This document shows positions 50,681-64,000 of a DNA stretch of 64,000 bases, piece after piece. The notes under the pieces are model-generated. The model worked only from the letters and a program-made list of their open reading frames with translations, did no database searches and was not told where the DNA came from. Where the stretch lies: the NCBI RefSeq assembly GCF_020740795.1, contig NC_067294.1, positions 2,914,001 through 2,978,000 of the forward strand, given 5' to 3'. The position numbers and the translations under genes were made by a program. Source of the stretch: Apus apus (Eukaryota > Chordata > Aves > Apodiformes > Apodidae). Within the stretch, counting starts at the first letter, position 1. The number at the start of each line of letters is the position of its first letter.

Positions 50681-53600
50681 CCTCTTCAGGTGCTGCTCCC
50701 CAGCCTGGCCGCTCTGCCGTGCTCAGGAATTATTAATTCCCCTCAGCAACCGCGGCTTTTGTGCGTGAGGACAGCGTATATGCAGTGCTTTTTACCCCTG
50801 GGGTATGCCCTGGCCTGTAGAATCTTCCATGCGTGCATGCTGTCCATACGTGTATTTCCTTCTAGTGCCCTCCTTCCTTCACCTGCACTCCCGGTGTCTG
50901 GGTGGCCTCTGATCCGTTCTTTCTGTGCCTCTCTGCCTTCTGCTGTCACCCATGTGAATGGTGTATCTTCTTGCGGGTAGTTACAGTTAATTTAGTACAT
51001 CCTTATTTGTGCATAGTCCTTCTGGAGGAGTTAATTAGTGAGTCGTTGCACCTTTAATTTGCATGCATTTCTCTCTGGATACCTCTCCAAACAAAGTAAC
51101 AGTTATTTTGATCCATGTGGTTTTTATTTTTGTGAAATGAAAGAGTAGGAGGAACACTCAATTAATACATTTCTCAAGTTAGGTTATTTCTATTTTGGTC
51201 ATCAGATGCCACAGTTTTTCTTACAACTTACCTTTTTTTGTCTGTATCCTTCGGGTTTTAGATGCAACCTTAAACCAAAAAAGCCCTGCGTGTTTGCCCA
51301 CTGGCCATTGTTGAGCAGATTCAACAAGTGGACTTTGTCTTTCTGCAGTCTCGCAGAAGCTGAGTGCAGTGACTGTTTGGGTCTGCTGACAGGCGTCTGG
51401 CACTTGCTGGATTGCAGAGAAACACTGTGGGAATGCACGTCAGGAAGGAGGCATTTGATCCATCTCTTAAGCTTCACAATTATTTTGTGGGAGGAGGACA
51501 GGGGAAGAGGAGGGGGTAGGTGAGAACACCCAGTGAGATGAATGCACACCTCTTACCTCTCCGAGCTATTGTTCTAGACCATGGCAAGGTCTGTTCCCTG
51601 GGGAGAGGAGCGGGTGGGCGAGAACACCCACGAAGATGAATAAGCATCTCCAGCTCCTCAAAGCCCTTGTTCTAGGCTATGGTGAGGTCTGCTCCTGTTT
51701 ACCTGGGAGTAGCTCCTCGAGGTGAATGGACAATTTCACAAAGGCTAATAATCCTTTCTTTATAAAGATCTACCTCTACCTGCTCTGTCATTCATATGCA
51801 TATTTGGATTGCCTTGAAGTTTGGCAATTACAGAACCACAGAATAATCAGGGAGCAGTTTCACAACCATACCCTGTCTTCGAAGCCAGTCTATCTGGCCG
51901 GATGGCAGCCTTGATTCTGTGCTGCCCCATCCCCAGCTGTGGGGGTTTTTCCCAACCTCCATTCCCTGTGCTGTGTGTGGGACTTGTCATACTCTTCATT
52001 CAGGTGTTCTGAGTACATTGTCAAAGTAATCTTTTCTGAGATGTTTTTTAACAGTTTTTTAAGTAACTTGAACCAAGGGGCAGTGGAGCAGTGGCAGCCA
52101 GTAGGTAATGTGGCTTAGGCTGACCTGGGAGCTCAGGCACTCTGTGTTTCTAATGGAAAGGTGTGTTTCAGTTCTTCTCCTGCCTCAGTGGCAGCCAGCT
52201 GTTGCTTTTTCTTTCTTGTGGGATTACTTTTCACCTGGGTGATATCCCTGGTGTTGGTTTGTCCTTCTCTTCCACAACAGTTAATGTTGGCACAAGAAGC
52301 AGGAATGTGGGAGAAGAGGAAAGGCCAAGATGGTCCCTTTCAGAAAAAAAATGTGCATTCAGAGTGGTTTCTGTTGATTGTGAAAACAAACTGTCAATTG
52401 TGTCAGTGTAGTTGGGTTGCACAGGTAATTAGCTCATTGACATGATCTTCCTTAATTTTTGTGAAGCGATCTTAACTCCTTCAAGTGTCCTGTTTCTCAT
52501 CATCACATGCTTAAATGATACTAATTTTCAGGTGGGAAGAAGTCAGCTGATGTTCCTGCTGACGTTGGTATCTAGTGAAACTGCCCTTAGGTATGACTTG
52601 TTTCTTAAGGTTAGGGAGACGAACAATTACTTGTTTACCTGGTTTTGCAATCAAATACTGAATGATCCCTAAAAATTCACTGTGTACTTGACACTCAGCT
52701 GGTGCCTGACAGTATCTCATCTTTCTAAGTGCAACACTGGTCTCTGTCTTTGATACAAAACTGGTACTTAGACTTTGGAGAGCACTGTTTCTCTAAGGGT
52801 GTCTGATTCAAAAGACTTGGACTCTGGGAGGTACAGAGATGCACCCAGCTTGCAGCTTTCTGTTAAGGAGCAGGAGTTGCAGCCCCTTTGTGAGGGAAGG
52901 CTCCCCCCCCCCACCTGGCATGGCTGGGAAAGTGGAATCTCTGCACCAAATAACTCTTCCCTTCCCTCAGGAAAGAAAATGGGGTGATGGAGGAAGGGCC
53001 GCACTTCTAAGTTCTTTTATTGCTTGGGAAACTCCTAATTTCTTCATCTTTTTGCACTTAGTTTCAAAATTATGTTCTCTCAATTTGTAGTCCCGTGTCA
53101 TCGTGTAGTAGCTCTAGCAAATCACTCCTGTAAATAAATTGTTTCTTATATTTTGGCTGTTTTTAATACGTTTCACTGAGTGTCAAATAATGAGAAAAAT
53201 TGTATTATGCAGGCAGCAGTGGAAATTGCTTCCTAAGCACATTTTGGAGAAACTAGTTATCTAGCTTCAGAAGTAGATCAGATTTCAAATGTAGGTTCAG
53301 GTGTTACAGGGCATGTTGCACCACAGATAGGATTTCATAGTTAGGATTTTAAAGATATTTACATTTATGGGAATACTCAAGGTAAGGCATTTTGAAAACA
53401 AACAGGTTAAAAAAAAATGTTAAGGCCCTATTTTAGCAAAAGGTAACGTGTAGAAAAGGAGCTGACAATAAAAAGGGCATTTGAAAAACCTTTTCCTAAG
53501 AGGGAAGAGAAGAATTAATATGATGTATCTCTGTTGCATTCTTGAAAGGGAAAATATTGCTGCTGCTGCAGCTCCCCCCTGCAAAGAAAAGGAGCTCTGT

Positions 53601-56600
53601 AGTATTCCCAGGGCAGCCCCTCTGCTGTCGTACATGGTATAGAGCAGGCTTTATGCAGAGATCTTGAACAGAGCTGCTCCTGTGCTCTGCTCCAGCAGTT
53701 TTAATTGGTAGAAGTGACGTTCACAGTACTAGTGCAGAAATAATACTGGTAGCTGCTTGTGTGTTTAAGTACTGTGTCTTACACTTTATATGTACTGGCT
53801 TGTAGGTGAGGCTGGGTGATGATGAAAATGTGCTGCTGCAGCCTCTTGCAGCTGTGACAGTGCTGCTGAAATCATTGCAAGGCTGGCTGTGGAAAACGGC
53901 AGGAAAATGAGTAGGTTTTGTATACTAATCCTCATTAAAGGCAGAATCACCCCTCTTGGCAATAGGAGTTTAGGTTTCCTGGTGTTTGGCATTTGAAAAG
54001 CTGTGGTACAGATGTACTTCCAGTTTTGTTCAGTTTTGCTCTGACTCAGGCATGTTTTACCAGAATTCAGAAGCACTTGCTGAGTCAGGTCTGTTTCGTG
54101 CTAACCAGGCTGTAGTTACAGAAATCAGGCTGGGGAGGGTGAGACCAGCCCAGTTGCCTGCTTCTTAGGGTGGAATTGCTTATTCCTTATGAGTTGTAAC
54201 CTAGAACTGTGTGGTGTGTTAACCTGTATTTAGGGATACAAGAATGCACTCTGGCTGGCTGTCCAAAACCTGTTACATTGCTGGAATTAGGTTAAATGTC
54301 TTAGGTTTTGTGCTGCATCTGTCTTGCCTATAATATGGTTTCTGTTTCATTTCCCAGCAGAAGAAAGCAAATGATACCAAGCTTGAGGGTGAAACACACA
54401 CAAAAATATTTATGACACCTGATAGATCATGTATTGACAATCAGTAGCCTGGCTGTCATCTGAGCAAAATAAAACTTCACACTCCCCTCACTAGTGTTAA
54501 AGCAAGTTAACTTCTTAGGTGCTATGGGGAGTGGCAGTGCAGCTGGACTTTGAAAGGAGGGCTCGTTACTGTGTCCAGAAATCCCCTTACAGCTAAGCTT
54601 TGCAGTGGAGCTTCTGTGCTTCCTTGCATGGGAAGCTCTAATGTTGCCTCTCTTTTCCCAAAGCCAGTTTGTCCAGTTGTCTCCTCCTTTCCTAGCATTT
54701 GTATAGAAACTACCAGATCGAAAATGTTCCATACAGAAAATCCTCTACAGTCACTTTCCAGTAAAAAAAAGCTTTTTGAAATATGACTAAATTACATTAC
54801 TGCAGTGCCTCAGCTTGACTGTTTGTTTACACATTGGCCAGTCAGCTGAATCAGTTTAAAAACTAATTTAAGGAAATGATTGCAAATACCTTTTACATGT
54901 CTATTTACAGGTTTAAAACAAATACATTCTATTTCACTGGAAACTTTCCTGGCCAGTTTGATTTAAGAATGCTTGCACACAAGGTTGTGTGCGTTTGGGT
55001 ATACAGTTCAGCTAGACTGTGATTTTTAAATTGGCAGAGCTTTACATTTTGCACCAATTCTCATTTATACTGTGTATCTCCCTGCCAAGAAACCTGCTTC
55101 CACTCTACAGATAGACTCACTACAGTTTTTTATTCCCTGCTGTAATGTGAATGAAGTAAAATTATGCTGGAGACGTCCATTTTGGGGTAATTAAGCTCGA
55201 TTACAGATTTTCTTTTAAAACTTTTTCCAGAAAGTCTTATATAAAAAGACACAGAATATGAACTTTGGCAACTACTTGAAATTTTCATGGTTTGAGGAAA
55301 AATGGTGCAGAGGGGAAAAGGAAGAAGCATTAAAAAATATCCTCTTGGCAGTCTTCCACCAAGATTGTGGGGTTTTTTTAAGCTTCCTCTTGTAAGAAAG
55401 TCTAAACAGTTACTGATTTGTAGTCTTTCTTCTTTCAGCAGCTACAGGGATATACTGGCTGTTGCCAGCTGGAAGGTAAATAGCATCAGCCCTGCTTTGT
55501 ACCTAAAGTTAGTGTTTGTTGAGATCTCTTGGGGATATTACAGTGGACACAAAGCACATGCGTGTGGTGATGAAGCTCCAACGTTGGCCAGTAACAGCTG
55601 GATATATTCACTGTCCAGGAGTACCTGCAGTGGTTCTCCCCAGGAAAGATGGATGGTGTCTGTAGGATAAATCCTCCTGGCTGTAATGAGGAGAAAAGGC
55701 AGAGAGTAAGAATGTGGCACAGGAATGAGTCTGAGCAATGGCTGGTCTCCTGAGGAATACCAGGGGCCCTCCCTTTCTTCAGTGCCTTCTCCCTGGTCTG
55801 ATGTGTTCCTCGGGTATGGGGCAGCTGAACTGATCCTTCTTTGTGGCAGTTGGGCTGAGTGGCTCTTTGGGGCTGAAGCCAGTATTACTGTGAGTAATAA
55901 GTGAGTGCTGGGACAAGAATGCTGCTAACCACTCCAGGTGTCCTCTCCTGTATCCACAAGCAGATGAACAGCCCTGCTCTCTCAGCAGCAAAAGCACATT
56001 TTCAGAACACTTATGTTTGCAGTTATGTATCAGGAAAAATCTCAGGTATTTTTTGTGACACTGTGGGACCTATTCTAGTGGGGTTAAAGGAAGGTAACAT
56101 TTTTTACTGCCGATTGTAGAAAACCTTAAACTTCCTTTTTCTTGCTGCACAGAAAAGTCTGTGTAGTCTCTTGACCTGTAGCTTACTTCCTTTGTTCTTT
56201 GCTGAGCACAGGCTTGCTAATTATCTAAGTTGTTATATTTGCTAGTCAACACCTGCAAAACCAGTGTTTTCACATGTGTTCCACTGTACTCCATTCCCAG
56301 AATTGTAGCACTCAGATAATCTCTGCTAGAACCATCTAATATTTAAGCTATATTACTGTAATAATTTCACTGTTTGACATACAACCATATTCGTGTATTT
56401 GCACAAGAGCAATGCATACACTGTAATGTGCATTTGATGAGCCAAGGTGAGCAGGGTGTTGCAGCAGGGAATGTATCCGTTGTTTTCAGGAGAACAGGGC
56501 ACTGGGATTTACTCCTGGGTAAATAAACTGTCTCTGCTGTATGCTTTCTCTCTGGCTGGGAGGAGACATTCATAACTGCCAAATAAATTCAGTAATCAAT

Positions 56601-58021
56601 GGTGAAATTTAAATTGAGTTGTTGTAGGTGATATTCCAGAGCTACTGCAGGGAAAATACAATAAATCTTCCAGATGTTAGCTACTAGAGAAGTTTACTGC
56701 AGGAAGAAATATTTAGTGTCCTAAGCATGACTGTAGGGCATAGAAATACTCTGATGTGCCAGATATTGATTGCCGTAATCATGTCTTCAGCATAGCTAAA
56801 TATTGGCATCTTAAACTGAGTATTTACAGCTTATTCAAGTTGTAGAGCCAATGTAATTGAGTGGGTGAAAATGTCATCCTGTTGCTCCTTGAGTGGCTTG
56901 CTGGCTTCTTACAGTATTGCCACTATAAAGAAATCTGAGGCAGTATCTATGCAGTATTTATAAACATTAATACTAAAAAAAGTTTTAAAATACTAGTAAT
57001 AATGTTAATTATTGTGATTGTGCCCCAGTACTTATGCTGCAGGGATCTGATGTGATGAATTTAAGCATAACCAATTTTTTTAGGGATTATTGCAGGTGAC
57101 AGTCACCCTTCTGCCATCCTGAAGACAGGGCTGTGATCCTTGATCAAGGAAGTTAATTTAAACTTCTGAACAGAGCACAGCTCAAGTTGGTTTTGTCTAA
57201 GGAAAAGAGCAGGCTATACAAAACAATTGTTGACCTCAGTGGGCTGTGTTTGTCTTTTGGAATACTTGGAGATATGTGACAACATGCACATCTCTCTCAG
57301 AAGTCGTATTATTTTTCCCAAATTTCTTATCTCGGAGCTGGCATTACCAGCAATTTGTATCTGCCCTTTGAAGAAGGACAGCAGTGGCATTTCTGCAATC
57401 TAGCATCTTGTATTTTGTAATAGGTTTATTTTGTACCTCTTGCTTTCCCCACTATTGACCATTGTCTTTGCTGAATGCCTTGCCAGTTTCTTTTCTTCAC
57501 ATAAATAGTGACAAGAAATGACAAAACTTAGTAGAGTTTTATTAATTTGCTGCAAGTAAACAAACAAAAATCTTTAGAAGCCTGTATCTGCTAAATTAAG
57601 AGAGTGATGCTGTGTTTTCCTTGGTGCCGGGTTAATCTTGCAATTAGAATGGCTAGAATTTAGATGAAATTCAGTTAAAAGGGTTTTGAAATTGTGCTGG
57701 GTTATCAGATATCGTATATCTTGGTTGCTGAAATGCTCTTGTAGAGTTCATTAACGTACTTCTTCCCTCATTATACCTATCTGAATTACATGTAGTTTAA
57801 ATTGTCATTTTAAACTATGTGTGAAGGTTACCATGCAAAGCCTCAAGTGAAAGCTTAATAAAACTTTTAATTTAGAGAAGTAATTTACAGCTTACTAAAT
57901 ACAGACAAAGGAGTTTGGACTAATTTTAAGCAACAGAGGTAGCTTGTGAAAGATTCTCACTTGTGGAATGCTGCAGTATTGTCACATATTGATACATATT
58001 TGTCTCTCTTATCTTTGGTAG
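50221..58021 (+). other. C5orf24: C5orf24 intron 1
   Basis: A 7.8 kb intron from gtaggt to the acceptor tatctttggtag at 58021. It is GC-rich for the first 450 bases, then AT-rich and unique, apart from a diverged tandem duplication at 51501-51696. No further exon was recognised with confidence, so alternative leader exons cannot be excluded. Confidence 0.7.
51501..51696. repeat. Two diverged tandem copies of a 96-100 base unit
   Basis: Copy 1 (51501-51600) and copy 2 (51601-51696) share gagaacaccca, agatgaat, ttgttctag and gcaaggtctg/gtgaggtctg blocks in the same order. No known repeat family was recognised. Confidence 0.75.
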
Positions 58022-58591
<570 letters not shown>

Positions 58592-59901
58592 AAGGAGGGA
58601 ATTAATAACCCCTTACTAATCCGCTTTACTCTGAATTTTGGCATGTTTCTTGCATTTTGTTGTAGTGTTTGCCTAAGTCTGAATTCCTAGATTTAATTTT
58701 TATTCAATGCCACAGCCTACGGGTGCAGTTTAGTAACTTTTAAGCCAATGTTGAAAAGACACTGGTTTAGAGGAGGTTTTGTTGCTTTTAAATCATGATT
58801 TAAAAGAAAGTCTGAAGTGATGCATATGCCTTGGTATCAATACTTAAGTAATGCCCACGTCCCTAGTTTTATGTTCAGTTTCTGCTAAATCTAGTTGTGT
58901 GGTTATGCATTAAATAATTGAAATAAGGAGGACAGAATTAGCTAGCTGTTGGTTCATGATGTGGCCTGTCCCACAATAAGGAGTTTAGCCAGATGAGTTC
59001 TTACTTAATAAGAAAAATTGATCAAGAAAGCAGCCAGCTACATTTTCCACTTTGGCGGGAGGTTCTACAGACTTCGAATAGATACTTTAAAAAGACAAAC
59101 AAATTCAGCCTTTTCTGAAGTGCTGATTTCAGGTGGCTTTTTTTCGTGGAATTGTAGCAGTAAGACAATTTCAACTAATGCTCCAAAAATATTTTTGAAA
59201 ATACTAAAACTGAGCATTTGTAGAGCGCGTTACAGCGTCACAGAGCCTTACTGATACGAGCTGATTTGCCTCTAGGTGATAGCTGTTCTTGTAGTTACAC
59301 AGGTAGAGGATTCTGCTGTGTAATTTTTATTTGCCTAATAGTATATATACACCAAACCACAAATAATTATTTGAAGTATTTTATAAGAAGTACTGTTAAT
59401 TCTAGTTACACACTTGGTTAATATTAAACACTAGGTTCTTAAATCTGTAAATAGCTATTTACACTGGGTTTTGCCTTTCAAATCTGTGCTTAGATGGCAA
59501 CAGTTTAATAGCTTTTAAAGTATTAATCTATAATGTTTACAAGTTAAACTTTTTAACTAGACACTGTTGCCAAGTTTTCAGGCTTAGTTTTGCCAGATAC
59601 TCCTGGAAATACTTATTTTGACACTTATACTATATTTAAGTTATGGAAGCTTCTATATCTACCAAAGGACACCAGTGTCATGTTTTGTGAAAGCAAACTG
59701 TATAGCTGATGCAAACAGGATGCAGTTTACTGCACTGCTACACCCCAGATAGAAAGTAATTCATCTATGCATGCAAGCTGAAAAAAATATGAAAATTAAC
59801 TATAAATACCTTTCTTGACTCAAACTAAAACCTTCCCTGCTTCCAAAAGAAAAGCTCCATTTTTTCAACTAGGTGTCTTTAGGGGCTTTTTTAAGTGTGA
59901 G

Positions 59902-59904
<3 letters not shown>

Positions 59905-59934
<30 letters not shown>
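59905..59934. repeat. (GT)15 microsatellite in the C5orf24 3'UTR
   Basis: Fifteen uninterrupted GT dinucleotides, preceded by GAGAGA. Confidence 0.97.
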
Positions 59935-59942
<8 letters not shown>

Positions 59943-61554
59943 TGAATCTAGACTTAAAACACATCAGTCCTGAATGTTGCATATTTGTCCTAAATTTATT
60001 TTACTGGAATTAAAGTGCTTTTTTAAAGTTGTTTCACCTATCCTATGACATGGTAAATTAGTAGCTTCAAATATCTGGGGGGTTGGAGAATATCAAGTTT
60101 GCAGATTTGGGGTAGCAGAAAAATTTGGGTAAATTGAGCTTATGCTGAATGAGTAATGATGCTGATAATTTTTGTTAACATAAATGCTGTTCTGGCCTGC
60201 TGTCATTTAGATGAGAACTCTTGATTTCAGTGATGACAACTTAAGAAACAGATGTCATGTTTCATACCTTTTTTATCAGGAAAAAAGCAGCAAGCCTTCA
60301 GGTGTTCCAGTGATGCCTAACACATATTGAGCTGGACTTTATGCTGTACTTTACAATAGGTGTGTTGAATTGGTTTGGGGGAACTGTGTATGCACTGGCA
60401 ACTAAGACAATGAACCTCAACTGGTCTGGATGGCTCCTTAGTCGCTAGATGAACTAATGGCAGCTAAACTGCTACTAAAAACTAGTTTCTTCATGCTGAA
60501 GCTATGAAGTCCAGTTACACGTTCTGTTCCTCAACAAACTCGCAAGTCTGAAGTTTAGCAATCTTTCTCAGAACGATGTAACTTCTGACACATGCAAAAT
60601 GCTAACGTGAGTTAATTCACCCTCAGGATCTGTGTTGTATTGGCTGTTTTTAATCAGATGATTTTTCAACACAAGACTGCTTTAAGTTCTTTCTGAACTC
60701 AGCTGGGAAAGCAGTCCTCTTCAGCTGAATGTAGTAACCACAGGAGTGTCACACCTCGCTGGCAAGGATCCTGTTGCATGTCACCACTGTACCTTGGAGA
60801 AACTCCACTTCTTACCTCCTCCTGTTTATCCCGGTTGCTCCTGTTCTGTTCTCACTTGTGCATCTACTCAACGGTGCTGTGCTGTGTGTCAGGAGATAAT
60901 GCAGATGTATTGCTGTTCTGCTAGTAGAATTAATTTTGTATTCGAGTATGGTGATGAAATAATTAAATCATCTAAGCAATTCCTGTTCATTACAGTGTTT
61001 ATGAATTATATCAGATGGAATATAATCCCAGGAAAAAAAACCCAACAATTAACTTGTCAAATTGTGAAATGATGAGCATAAAGTAGAGAAGTGTTTAGGG
61101 AGTCTGTAATGGGCTGCTTGGCACTCTACATTTAAGAAGACCATAAGTGCACTGCAAGGCATTCCAAATTCTGGTTTCTTTTAGATCTGAATCAAGCTTG
61201 CTGGTGCCATGCAGTAAGGGATAGAAAAAAGAAGTTCAGAGATTCAAAGTGAACTAGAAATGGAACTTCCAAATACTTCTGCTTTTCCTAGGTATAATCT
61301 GCAGAATACATTGTGCTTTTTTCAACACTTTTCTTCCCATGACAAACACTGCAACAGCATGTTAATGCCTAAACTTCACTAGCACCCATGGGAAAACTGG
61401 CCTTTTCCCCCCATAGTAGGAAAACATTACTTGTAAGGTAACTTGCTTATTTTATATTATATATCCTAATTCAGCTATTCATAAGCTAGGATCACTGTTG
61501 TGTGTTAACACTGTTCAGAAGATCTACATGTCAAGTTTGTTTTTTTATAATTTC

Positions 61555-61582
61555 TTTTAATTATCAAATTTTAATTATCAAA
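61555..61582. repeat. Short tandem repeat of ttttaattatcaaa
   Basis: Two adjacent near-exact copies of a 13-14 base AT-rich unit within the C5orf24 3'UTR. Confidence 0.7.
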
Positions 61583-62657
61583 CGTCTTATTTATACATAA
61601 ATGAAATGTATTAGCTTGCTATTATTCCTTAATGATGCTATACAAGTTCACTGTTTAGTATACATATAGTAACTACTAGTCAGTTTCTGATTACATTTAC
61701 TTAAACTTTTAAAACCAAATAATTTCGCTACTATAAAGTCTTGCACTGGACATATCCAAGATGCTTGCACCATATTTTGGGCAGAAAAAAAATGAAATAC
61801 CATCAGAAGTGGCTAACTGATATCAAATATAGTATTTTTAAAATCAGCAGTTAGCTTTGTCATTAGAGCAATGTTCTTTGTATCTCGGATTTAGCTTAAA
61901 CTAATTAAAATAAGTATGCATCAAGAGCCATTAAAGATCTTTGTTCTGAATTAATATATTTTCATTTTGTCTGAAAGATGGTAAGAGTTCGGGCAGGACA
62001 AAACCAAGCCTTGTCAGTGAAAAGTGATGTGTCTGTGAAAAGAATCACTTGGAACTACAGTACACAGAGTAATTCAGATGAGAATCTAACTCCCTTCCCC
62101 GTTTTTGGAGAGCTTTAAAAGGCAGAGCAATGTGAAGTCATTTGTCTGATGGTTTCATTAGCTGTGACTCTGCTGTTCTTTGTTATTTGTGTAATGATGT
62201 TTCATGCTATCCTTAGAGTTGACAGTTAAAACAGTTGGTAACAATCATAAATACTTTAAACTGCAGACTTAATTTCTGACCACAAAAGTTTATTCTTCTC
62301 TATTTTAATGCATATATTTTAACACTGCTTAAATATATTTATGACTTTAGTAGAGACTAGAGCTTTCTTGTGTTTTGTTTTTTTTTTTCAAATAGAAAAA
62401 TCTGTATTCTTAAACTTGAACCACTTTCTGATATTTTAATCTTTCATCATTTCTCTTCCACAGGTTTACTTTGGGGTAAACAGTAATCTGTTCAATAACT
62501 AGTATCGGCACCCCACCTTCTGCTGTAAAAAGCCTGATTAGATACTGTGTATGTTTTTATGTCCATGAACTTGAGCTACTCGTGTGCAATTATGTGTATG
62601 GGAATGGAGTAGTGTTCATGATCTGTATTTACATCATCATATGGATGTATATTTATT

Positions 62658-62663
62658 AATAAA
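62658..62663 (+). terminator. C5orf24: C5orf24 polyadenylation signal AATAAA
   Basis: A canonical hexamer about 4.07 kb after the stop, followed by a T-run with a GCTCC break and a second T-run. Confidence 0.65.
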
Positions 62664-62685
62664 GTTAATACTTTAAAACCTATCA

Positions 62686-64000
62686 TTTTTTTGCTCCAGG
62701 CTTTTTTTAATGTCTTTTAGGTCGTGGCTGAAGGTGCCTGTTGACAGTGTTACCAGACAAATACCCCTAGCCCTTCTCTCTTGTAAATGGAAATGCTGTT
62801 TGTTCTCCTGACCTCTCAAGTCACAGTTCAGTGACAGGAAGTGACACTGAAATGTTTTGGAACCCGTGTACAGATCTCACCTAAAATCCCACCTTGCCTC
62901 CCTGGAGTGTAATGGAATATGACTGCAGTAGAGTGTGTTCATGCCTGGGAGGACTTCCCAGGGCACACAGGGTTTGTGAGAGCTGGGAGGTTGCTGTGCT
63001 GTGTGGTTTTCAAATTGAAGCAAGCAGCCCCCCCTTTCAGTAAGCTTTGCTTTCTGAATTGCAACACTTGTTACCAGGAAGTCCTGTATATCTAAATTAA
63101 GGCAAAAAGCCTGTATGAATTGCCAGGTATCAGAGGAATGTTGCTTATTTTTAATCAATTGAAAATGCTGCCACAGTAACTTAATTGTTCTTTTCACTGG
63201 AATATTAGAAGAGGGGAGAGGAGTTACATCTATGTATGCATAGATAGTAAGCTAACTTTCCCTCTGTTGCACATGGAAATAAATTTGAGAGTATCCTTAA
63301 CTTTTCATGGAATGGTGGTCATTATTCTGTGGTAAGATGTATTTATCCCTGTATTCTAGTAATATTCCAGTGTATCTTTGTTGGCAAGACGTGCTCTGCA
63401 CAGCACCAAGTCCCTCTGGTTTGTTTTTTTGTCCCCTCAAGTGTTTCAGTAAGTCTAGGTGAAGACAGGCAGTCCCACCTACCAGAAGCTGCAGCCAGGA
63501 CTGCTGGGTCTGTGTCCTCCCCATGCTCTCCAGCACCCTCTGTTTGCTCTTCCACGTACTTCCAAAGGCCCTGGATACATTTCCTGCGGAAACGTTTTAA
63601 AGTGCAAAACAACTGCATCTGACATTTTAAGTTGCTTTTACCTGAAAAAGACATCTGGTGCCTTCTTTTTGTTTATTTGGGTTTGTTTGTTGGCCAGGCT
63701 GGTCATTCTAAACATCTGCTTTTCAAGGTGACTCGATGGGTTGAGAACAGTTTGACTACACTCTGCTACATCCCTGTCTAAAAATCAGTTCCTGGATGTC
63801 ATTTTTTGAGCAAAATGGATTATTTTCTCTGTTGGAATGGAACCTGGAGTATTAGATGTTATGTCAGGCATCAGTTGTATTGTAGAAGAATACAGGCTTT
63901 TCAGCTGTGCTGGGAGTTGCTTGGCAGCCTCCCTGGCTGCTGGGTTCTCTGCTATGCAACAAACTGAAGGATGAAAGTTGCAGTGCAGCCTGTTCCCTTG
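62686..64000. other. Sequence downstream of C5orf24, no gene recognised
   Basis: 1.3 kb of unique, moderately AT-rich sequence. TXNDC15 follows C5orf24 in mammals, but neither its CpG-island promoter nor a thioredoxin-like exon is visible before the window ends. Confidence 0.6.

Larger units (their letters stand above)
58592..62685 (+). other. C5orf24: C5orf24 long 3' untranslated region
   Basis: About 4.1 kb of AT-rich sequence with no coding signal, ending shortly after AATAAA at 62658-62663 with T-rich downstream sequence. It contains a Pumilio-type TGTAAATA at 59446-59453 and a (GT)15 run. The extent is inferred from the lack of another gene start and from long 3'UTRs being usual for this gene. 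Confidence 0.7.

Noticed and set aside
49778-50768. Long open frames on both strands across the C5orf24 CpG island (291 codons minus, 324 plus)
   Set aside because: GC-rich DNA is depleted of stop codons. The translations are low-complexity Arg/Pro/Gly and overlap on both strands. Only the separate frame from 49978 was kept, because it joins the coding exon in phase.
51831-51850. cagaaccacagaataatcag, CR1-like start
   Set aside because: The downstream sequence does not follow the CR1 3' end and the match is too short.
55302-55670. 122-codon plus-strand frame in the C5orf24 intron
   Set aside because: No recognisable domain, no bounding splice signals, and a length compatible with chance.

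Overview
The window is vertebrate nuclear DNA, almost certainly from a bird. It shows four split genes with GT-AG introns and CpG-island promoters. CR1 LINE fragments, the dominant avian repeat, lie at about 2596, 11386, 27519, 28079 and 29621. The gene order SEC24A - CAMLG - DDX46 - C5orf24 matches human 5q31.1, which corresponds to chicken chromosome 13 as I recall it. Introns are compact, as in birds. All four genes lie on the + strand. I saw no prokaryotic feature, CRISPR array, tRNA or rRNA gene, and no intact mobile element.

Layout. 1-1472 is the intron upstream of the first SEC24A exon in view. 1473-15080 holds 21 coding exons of SEC24A (904 C-terminal codons), with a 3'UTR to about 17990. 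17991-19130 is intergenic. 19130-19860 is a CpG-island promoter, and CAMLG (4 exons, 291 aa) runs 19477-22994 with its 3'UTR to about 23430. 23430-25380 is AT-rich intergenic DNA. 25380-26110 is the DDX46 CpG island, and DDX46 (23 coding exons, 1034 aa) runs 25694-44115 with its 3'UTR to about 44550. 44550-49860 is intergenic and contains an isolated CpG-dense patch. 49860-50680 is the C5orf24 CpG island with exon 1 (donor at 50220/50221). A 7.8 kb intron follows, then one exon carrying the whole 188-aa coding sequence (58025-58591) and a 4 kb 3'UTR to about 62685. The rest, to 64000, holds no recognised gene.

Roles. The genes are unrelated housekeeping neighbours. SEC24A selects cargo in the COPII coat at ER exit sites. 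CAMLG is the ER receptor subunit for tail-anchored protein insertion (the GET/TRC pathway). DDX46 is the Prp5-type DEAD-box helicase acting on U2 snRNP during prespliceosome assembly. C5orf24 is a small basic, probably nuclear protein of unknown function. SEC24A and CAMLG both act at the ER, but synteny alone does not imply co-regulation.

Every exon was assembled by hand from AG/GT boundaries, and reading phase was checked across each junction: all 21 + 4 + 23 exons join in frame. I found no candidate for an undescribed multi-gene system. The most interesting points are small: a possible in-frame N-terminal extension of C5orf24 through its supposedly noncoding first exon, a strong-context overlapping uORF in CAMLG, a GC-AG intron and a possible intronic polyadenylation site in DDX46, a C-tract array just upstream of DDX46, and an orphan CpG patch with a CACGTG box.
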